Shown: piece by piece, positions 20,790-26,295 of the stretch
How the letters are laid out: every line of letters starts with the position of its first letter
How positions within the stretch are numbered: the first letter of the stretch is position 1
NCBI GenBank assembly: GCA_031835245.1
Contig: JAVKOQ010000578.1
Coordinates: forward strand, 1-26,295
From: Balamuthia mandrillaris
Lineage: Eukaryota; Discosea; Longamoebia; Balamuthiidae
Reading direction: 5' to 3'
Length of the DNA: 26,295 nt
Made by a program: the position numbers and the translations under genes
Notes under the pieces: model-generated
The model's input: only the letters and a program-made list of their open reading frames with translations
The model's database searches: none
What the model was told of the DNA's origin: nothing

Positions 20790-20794
20790 ATAAA
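20789..20794 (+). promoter_or_regulatory. AATAAA overlapping the stop codon of the F-box/2OG gene
   Basis: AATAAA begins at the last base of the TGA stop codon. If used, it implies a very short 3' UTR, in keeping with the 117-bp gap to the convergent CNOT3 gene. Confidence 0.45.
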
Positions 20795-20906
20795 GAGAGA
20801 GGCAATAGGTGTGCAGGATGTGCGATATAGAATACTTTTGAGAGGAATTTGTTTTTTTTTTGTCCTGTACACAACAACAAAAAAAAGAATATAGGAAACC
20901 ATGCGC

Positions 20907-21146
20907 TTACACATCTCCATCCTCCAGGTACCTGTACTCAAACGTAAACTCTGTTTTCTTCCGTTGGCACCACCCTGTTTCGTAGTCGAAATATACATAA
21001 GTGCCTTGCTCGTAGTCGTTGGTGATTTCCTTTGGCTCTTCGTGCCTCTGGAACCACGTCAGATACTTCTTGTGATACCGCCAACTCTGTTTTTTCAACT
21101 CTCGTGCCGCTAGGTACCTTTTGTTGTTCAATTTCAATAAGCTGTT

Positions 21147-21196
<50 letters not shown>

Positions 21197-21375
21197 GGCG
21201 CACTGTTGATAGGTTCCTTGCTGGTAATAAAAGATGAAGAAGAGAGTGTCAGTATCAAACTTGTCAAAGATGGCTGGGTTATCCAATGCTGGCAATGGGG
21301 CCGTCGGGTAATACGGCGGGGTAGGCACTGGATTCTGCGGAACGTATTGCCGCGGCCTAAAGAAGTGACCACAGT

Positions 21376-21414
<39 letters not shown>

Positions 21415-22026
21415 GAGAGAGAGAGAGAGTGAGAGAGTGAGAGAGAGTGAGAGAGAAAGAGAGAGAAAGAGAGAGAAAGAGAAGGAGAAGGAAAAAACCG
21501 TTCGGCATCAGGGGATTGTGGCATGTGCTGTACACTAGTGTCTAGTAACTTGAGATTAAATGCATATTGTTGCTGCAACTGCTGGCGTAGCTGTTGCTGA
21601 TGAGCTTGAAGCTGCTGTACATATTGACGCTGCAAAGCGATTGGCATGTTCTGAAGGTTGGCCGCGTTTAAGCTACCCATCTGTTGGAGCCGCTGCATCT
21701 GCTGTTGTTGAGTGAGCTGAGCCTGTTGCTGCTGTGGAACACCCTGTTGCTGCTGCTGCAGTTGCTGCGGTTGCAACGGAGAAGGGGTTTGATGCTGAGC
21801 GGCAACATTGCCGACCATCTCCAGCGTTGCTGACGCTAATTCGGCCAACGAACCTGGAGTTTGGGGCGTCTCGCTTTCAAACGTTTCGTTGTTTTTGCTG
21901 TCTTCTTGAATTTCCGACGTTTGTTGCGACTGCAAGAGTAGAAAATTTAAAAAATGGTTGAGGTACCGTAAGACAAACACGTTGTTATAGGAAACGTACG
22001 GGTTGGGTAAAGGGTTGGCGGTAGCC

Positions 22027-22070
<44 letters not shown>

Positions 22071-22154
22071 GAGAAGACTCTTTAACCGGTAATGCTTTGT
22101 GCGAGGCGCTGCCTGGGAACAACCCATTTACTGCAATACTATCATCAGAGACTG

Positions 22155-22201
<47 letters not shown>

Positions 22202-24292
22202 AGTGAAAGAGAAAGAGAAGAAAAGAGCAGTACAATACCATCTTCTTGAATTGAGGGGCGCCTATTCTCCGTACCAACAGATGGTAGCTGCTGGTGAGCA
22301 GATGCAGCAAGCTGAGCTTTGGCCTGTTGTGACAGTGATGCTGGCTGCTTTGGTGCTGGCTGTTGAGACGGAGCAGCGGAAGCTGAAGCATGAGGTGAAG
22401 GTGCTGCAACGGTAGTGGTAGGAGTAGGAGTAGGAGGATTGGCTGTAGCTCGTGTTTTTGCGGTGGCTGCAGCTGTTGCAGTTGGTTTGGCTTGTGGCTG
22501 GGACGATGCCACGGAGGCAGGGGCGCTAACATTAGCATGAACGGGTTGTGTCGCCTTGGTTTGAACAGCTGGGGTGGAGGAGGGTTGAGACTGAGTCTGC
22601 AGGGGATACCTTTGTTGTGGTTGCTGTTGCGGTGGCTGTTGGGCGGCCTTTTGTTGAGCTGAGAAATGGGGCTGAGGCTGAGGTTGATGCAAGTGAGGGT
22701 GGGTGGCTTGGGCAGGAGGTCCTGCCGCCGGTTGTGCTCCTTTCGGGATTGGTCGTTGTTGCTTCTGAGCAACTGCAGCTGCACCAGCTGGTTCCGCTTT
22801 TCGGGCTTCGATAGGTTCTAAATAGAAAAGAAAAGAACAGTTAGAGACTCGAAAAAAGAAGAAGGGAAAGCTGGCACTAACGATTTTTGACGTTGCTCGC
22901 GCTCTTCCGTAGCGGCACAGCAGCTGCTGCTGTCACGGCAAGTTTGGCAGCAGGAGGAGAGGCAGACGCTGGGCGCTGCATCTTGTTGGGGAGGTCCAGA
23001 GGACTCTCAATGTTAGGTGTGGCCGGGCTTTTTGCCCCTGACTCATCTTTAAAATCATCCCGGTCAGTGTCGACATCGCTGCTGGTACCAGTGTCTTCCT
23101 CATCCGTGTGTTGCAGGTCTGAATTCATATAGCTCTCAGGGGGGCCTAATAGCTCCTCGTAGATTTCTTCGTCTTCGTAGAAGTCGGTTTCTTGGTTGCT
23201 ATCGATATAGTATTCTACTCCGTCTTTGATGGCTTCGATCTTTTTAATCAGGGAATCAAATAACATAATTTGTTAGAAAGGGAGGGTGCAAAAAGGGTAG
23301 CCAAACAAAAAACATACCTGTTCCTTCGTAATAGCTCCATTCTCCAACTTTCGCAGCAACCGCTCCAAGCTGATCTCATGGAACCGATGCCGCTTCACCG
23401 AGGTTTCGAGATGCTGTATCCGGTCGTTGTTGGCATCACCCCCACGCCGACCCTTCTTTGCCAACAAACTCTCAGCCTGGCTCTCAAAACTGTCTATCTG
23501 CGTCCTTAGGGACGCCAAAGAATCGCCGATCCATTTCTTGATCTCCTCATCGGGGTCCTCTTCCTTGGCGTTCTGCATGGCTTGCTGCAAACCTTCCCTA
23601 GAATAGGCTTTTGTTTTCATTTCTCTCTCACAAACCTTGAACTTCTCCATGTTCTGATACGAACAAAAAGAATTTTGAGCAAATAGAAAGCACGGTAAAA
23701 CGAGAAAACGAGTGAAGTAATGAAAAGGAGAGAGAGAGAGAGAGAGAGAGAAAAACGAGTGACACTCAAAAAAAAAGGCGAAACAACGGCAATCAAACAG
23801 CAAAGCGGTGAAGAATAACAGTGAAAAGAGCGTAAAGCAAGTGAAGCTGAACAAGGAAAGTAAAGAGGACAAAAACCAACCGCTTCAATGAGTTTCCGGG
23901 CGTCGATCAACTGTCTTTTATCCTTTACAACGTTAGACTGTATCCATGTTTTGATCTGGTCGCGATACCGCTGAAGCTTCTTGATGGTCTTTTTGAGGTC
24001 CGTCTCATACTTCTCTTTCTGGCTGCTCTTGCCAGATTGCTCGAGCTTTTGCAGGATGCCCTCAAAGTCTTTGGCACCCTCTTGGACCTTCTTCAATATC
24101 CGGTCGATCTCACCTGTTGAGCATTTGCTGTGAGCTGAAATGCTCCACAAAAAAACGTTCCTCTCGATCAAAGGCAGAAATAAAAGAAGAAAGGTGCCCC
24201 AAAAAAAAAAACACACACACAACGCGATGTAACCACTGACAAAAAAACCAGAGCATAGTGACAAACCCACCTAAAAGCTTTCGATTCGCCAT
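20907..24292 (-). CDS. CNOT3: CNOT3/NOT3 subunit of the CCR4-NOT deadenylase complex
   Basis: Nine exons (24271-24292, 23881-24113, 23318-23653, 22882-23239, 22239-22817, 22000-22151, 21499-21929, 21204-21356, 20907-21117) join in phase to 824 residues. The N-terminal Not3 coiled-coil domain (residues 1 to about 235) shows [53 protein letters not shown] and [19 protein letters not shown] blocks. The middle (about 240-690) is disordered and rich in Gln, Pro and Ala, with one run of about 15 Gln. The C-terminal NOT box begins [17 protein letters not shown], continues [20 protein letters not shown] and [20 protein letters not shown], and ends [13 protein letters not shown]. The last junction restores [13 protein letters not shown], matching animal CNOT3. 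In other eukaryotes NOT3 binds NOT1-NOT2 and supports mRNA decay and repression. Four introns carry (CT)n in sense orientation. Confidence 0.95.
21153..21194 (+). repeat. (GA)n in CNOT3 intron 8
   Basis: A pure GA run of about 42 bp; (CT)n in the CNOT3 sense orientation, near the donor side of the intron. Confidence 0.95.
21378..21482 (+). repeat. (GA)n-rich tract in CNOT3 intron 7
   Basis: About 105 bp of GA with regular GTGAGA and AAAGAGA interruptions. It fills most of the 142-bp intron and reads CT in sense. Confidence 0.95.
22027..22071 (-). repeat. (CAA)15 coding repeat, polyglutamine in CNOT3
   Basis: Fifteen uninterrupted CAA codons encode a Gln run in exon 6. Other Gln stretches in the gene mix CAA and CAG, so this pure run looks like a recent expansion. 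Confidence 0.9.
22156..22196 (+). repeat. (GA)n in CNOT3 intron 5
   Basis: A GA run of about 40 bp ending five bases from the splice acceptor of exon 6. In sense it forms the polypyrimidine tract itself. Confidence 0.95.
23728..23751 (+). repeat. (GA)n in CNOT3 intron 2
   Basis: A GA run of about 24 bp within the 227-bp intron between exons 2 and 3; CT in sense. Confidence 0.9.
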
Positions 24293-24825
24293 GATTCCCC
24301 CTTCGCAGGACAAGGAAGCTTCCTTCGTCGTCGCTCAGAAAATCAATCTTGCTTTTTTTTTTTCTTTCTTTTTTTTTGATTTTTTGGTTTTCGAAAGAAA
24401 ATAAAATTTAACCGCAACAACCCTCGAGCATAGTTTAATGCATCACTCCTCGTGCAGCATTTATCCAAATTTTGCTCTGCCCAAAATTTTCTTGGAACAT
24501 TTTGAATTAACTTCTGGACAAATAAGGTATTCATAACGCTAATTAAGCACGTCGACCAATGGTGAACTGGGCGTGGAATTTTCGCAAGTTACGACACGGA
24601 AAGTTTAGCGAAAACTTGTCGATGTACGTCCTTTTTGAGCATCTGGTCCGCGTCACTTCTGCAAGTTGCTTTTCGTGGGCAAATAAATAACGAAAACTGC
24701 ACATTTTTTCTTTTTCTCTTTTTTTCTCTCTTCGTAACACATCACATTACACACAGAAAACTCCCTCCCACGCGCTTCTGCAGCCAGCTCTCACTACTTT
24801 TTTGAATTTTTAAACGACAGCAACA
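24293..24825. promoter_or_regulatory. Shared divergent 5' region of CNOT3 and the charged 176-aa gene
   Basis: A spacer of 533 bp. It has a T-rich block (24352-24385), AT-rich complex sequence (24400-24560), then pyrimidine-rich sequence (24703-24730) before the + gene. I looked for tRNA-like cloverleaf signals and found none. Confidence 0.4.
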
Positions 24826-25356
24826 ATGTCTGACAAACAAAGCGCTGGTGCTACTCAAGAACAACAGCAGAAGGAGGGAGTGGCCCAAACGCAGGCCACG
24901 TTGCCGAAAGAGGCTGCCCCTCACACAACCAACTCGGCCCAGACCAGAGAGGACATCACAAAGGACAAGGCCAGCACAGCCAAAACGGTAACGATGGGAC
25001 AAGAGGGCGAGCAAACCAAGCCCCATGCGGAGAAAGATACCACCGCCACTACAACTGAGGAGATGCCCGCCGCCAAGCTCACCGGTGAGAAGCGGAAGCT
25101 GGAAGAAGTCAAACTAGCAGAGGAGGGGAACAAGGAGGAACCCGAACAACAGAGCCACAAGGAGGACACCGCCGCCGACGGCCTTGAGCAAGGAGCGACT
25201 GGTGTCACCGAAGGAACCACCGGTAGTGCTCAGGAGGCGGCCATCAAGTCCACCTCCGAGTCTCCACAGAAGAAGCTCAAGCCCGAGGAGCAGAAAAAGA
25301 AGCCAGAGGAACAGACCGAGACGCCGGAAGCCCCAGCCGTTGAGAGCAGAGGGTGA
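24826..25356 (+). CDS. Charged, disordered 176-aa protein, function unknown
   Basis: A single-exon frame from ATG 24826-24828 to TGA 25354-25356. The protein is almost free of aromatic residues and Cys and is dominated by Glu, Lys, Thr, Ala, Gln and Ser. It has no visible fold, membrane segment or signal peptide. A basic-acidic patch GEKRKLEEVK (about residue 88) and SPQKKLKPEEQKKK (about residue 145) could act as nuclear localisation signals. Codons are GC-rich relative to the flanks and the frame runs uninterrupted, which supports coding. The stop sits in GGGTGAGCC, so its GTGAGC could instead be a splice donor and the protein could continue. No homologue is recognised. Confidence 0.65.
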   Translation: MSDKQSAGATQEQQQKEGVAQTQATLPKEAAPHTTNSAQTREDITKDKASTAKTVTMGQEGEQTKPHAEKDTTATTTEEMPAAKLTGEKRKLEEVKLAEEGNKEEPEQQSHKEDTAADGLEQGATGVTEGTTGSAQEAAIKSTSESPQKKLKPEEQKKKPEEQTETPEAPAVESRG

Positions 25357-25540
25357 GCCTGACGGGTGGCAAACCACCTCAAAAAAAAAATGTAGTGAAG
25401 GAACCCGTTGTGCCGCATACTGTGGACCATCTTCCTCCCTTCGTTTTTGTTGACTGGCCATTCCCTCTCTTCGCTTTCTATTCTCATGTTGTTGTTGTTG
25501 TTGTTGTGGATACTTTTTTTTTTCTGTTTACAAGAGATTG
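25357..25540. other. Convergent 3' region
   Basis: Non-coding sequence with T runs and a (TTG)n tract (25489-25507). It serves as the 3' UTR of the charged-protein gene and abuts the uncertain 3' end of the HIUase gene. Confidence 0.4.
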
Positions 25541-26182
25541 CTACTTTGTTGTATTTTTTTTTTTTGCCCGTTCGCGAAGCTTTTCGAGTTTGTCCCTTTG
25601 TGGAGGAGCCTCTTGTAAGGCTAAAACAAAAAACGTGAGAGACGAAGCACACAGCACATAGGGAAGGGGGTGGTGGTGGGGGGGGGGGAAGTAGCAAGTT
25701 TTTCCAATGCCCACCATTTTTTTTTTTCCCCGATAGGTGGAGTAGCCGAAAGGGCTGAGGAGGAGGGGCACATGGTAGTGTTGGCCGCCTGTCTCATCCA
25801 CGATGAAGACCACGTCCACGTAGGGAGAGAAGTACTTGGTCACTCCCTTGCTCTGGAAGTAGGCCTGTGTGTTGAAGCTCATCTTGTAGGTGCCTGCTCG
25901 CACGGGTGGGAAGTGATCTTTTGGCACCCTACCGTCCGTGTTGGTGGTGGCCACTAAGATTTCTTTCCATTGGAACTGTCCTTTCTCTGTGTTTGCGCGA
26001 CAGATGATGGCATGAACGATTATTGTGTGAATATTTTTTTATAAAAGAGAGCCATGCTGTAACTTACCATCAGTACCTTCCTCGTAGGAAAGAGTGACAG
26101 GCAAACCGGCCGCCGGAACGCCCAGCGTCGTGTCAAGCACATGAGAAGATAACGTGTTAAGAAATGATACCTGGGCCTCCAT
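25541..26182 (-). CDS. 5-hydroxyisourate hydrolase (transthyretin-like), C-terminus uncertain
   Basis: Exon 1 is 26068-26182. Exon 2 starts at 25986 after an 81-bp GT-AG intron. The first 125 residues are a complete HIUase core: SSHVLDTTLGVPAAGLPV with catalytic-type H14, NTDGR with R58, GTYKMSFNTQAYF, FSPYVDVVF, then HYHVPLLLSPFGYSTYRG with H110. The enzyme converts 5-hydroxyisourate to OHCU in urate breakdown, often in peroxisomes. Family members normally stop at YRGS. Here YRG is followed by an 11-base A run and an open frame of about 60 further residues to the stop at 25541. A GTGGGC donor near 25716 and a TTTTGTTTTAG acceptor near 25624 suggest an extra intron and a different tail. The core identity is firm, but the end at 25541 is only the unspliced reading. 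Confidence 0.85.
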
Positions 26183-26295
26183 CTCTCTCTCTCTCCTTTT
26201 TTTTATTTTTTACTCGTCAAACACAATTTCTTCGCAATTTGACCACCACCACTTTTTTTTGTTTTTATTTTTTTTCAATTCTTTTCTTTTTTATT
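26183..26295 (-). promoter_or_regulatory. 5' region of the HIUase gene
   Basis: The minus-strand ATG is directly preceded by a (GA)n run (26183-26196), then A-rich sequence to the window end. This is likely 5' UTR and part of the promoter; no TATA box is clear. Confidence 0.4.

Noticed and set aside
21146-21535. Ser/Leu repeat frames in CNOT3 introns
   Set aside because: They are translations of (CT)n repeats; the NOT-box exons on either side join precisely when these stretches are removed.
1-26295. Search for transposons, retroelement remnants or virus-like genes
   Set aside because: I saw no reverse transcriptase, integrase, transposase or capsid-like frame and no paired terminal repeats; all repeats are simple-sequence or coding motif repeats.

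Overview
The window is nuclear DNA from a eukaryotic microbe. Genes are interrupted by short GT-AG introns, mostly 50-150 bp and up to about 410 bp. TAA, TAG and TGA all act as stops, so the standard code applies and ciliates are unlikely. Dinucleotide and trinucleotide repeats are abundant, and proteins carry long Gln, Pro, Ser and Glu/Lys tracts. UBR4, a RhoGEF, 5-hydroxyisourate hydrolase and an F-box/2OG oxygenase in moderately GC-rich DNA suggest a free-living amoeba (Amoebozoa, for instance near Balamuthia or Acanthamoeba). That placement is inference only.

Layout, left to right: (1) the 3' part of a UBR4-type E3 ligase gene (+, runs off the left edge); (2) a 71-aa zinc-finger mini-protein (+); (3) MAK16, ribosome biogenesis (-, 7 exons, 299 aa), divergent from (4) SRP9 (+, 3 exons, 78 aa); (5) a 1184-aa RhoGEF (DH-PH) with a Pro/Gln-rich N-terminus (-); (6) a 17-exon gene (-) whose phases all agree and give a 1697-aa protein joining HEAT-like repeats, nine FxxPPP-type motifs and three CCCH zinc fingers; (7) a broken duplicate of the next gene; (8) an F-box plus 2OG-Fe(II) oxygenase (+, 664 aa); (9) CNOT3/NOT3 of the CCR4-NOT complex (-, 9 exons, 824 aa); (10) a charged disordered 176-aa protein (+); (11) 5-hydroxyisourate hydrolase (-), with an unusual C-terminus.

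The genes do not form one pathway. Several serve RNA and protein homeostasis: MAK16 (60S assembly), SRP9 (protein targeting), CNOT3 (mRNA decay), UBR4 (ubiquitylation), and possibly the CCCH protein. Gene density is high. Divergent pairs share 5' regions of 411-651 bp, and convergent pairs are 117-300 bp apart.

The best candidate for something undescribed is the HEAT / FxxPPP-array / triple-CCCH protein. The F-box/2OG fusion with its decayed upstream copy, and the Tyr-Trp repeats in the RhoGEF, are also worth attention. All exon models come from reading splice signals, phase and family conservation by eye; no alignment or transcript data were used.
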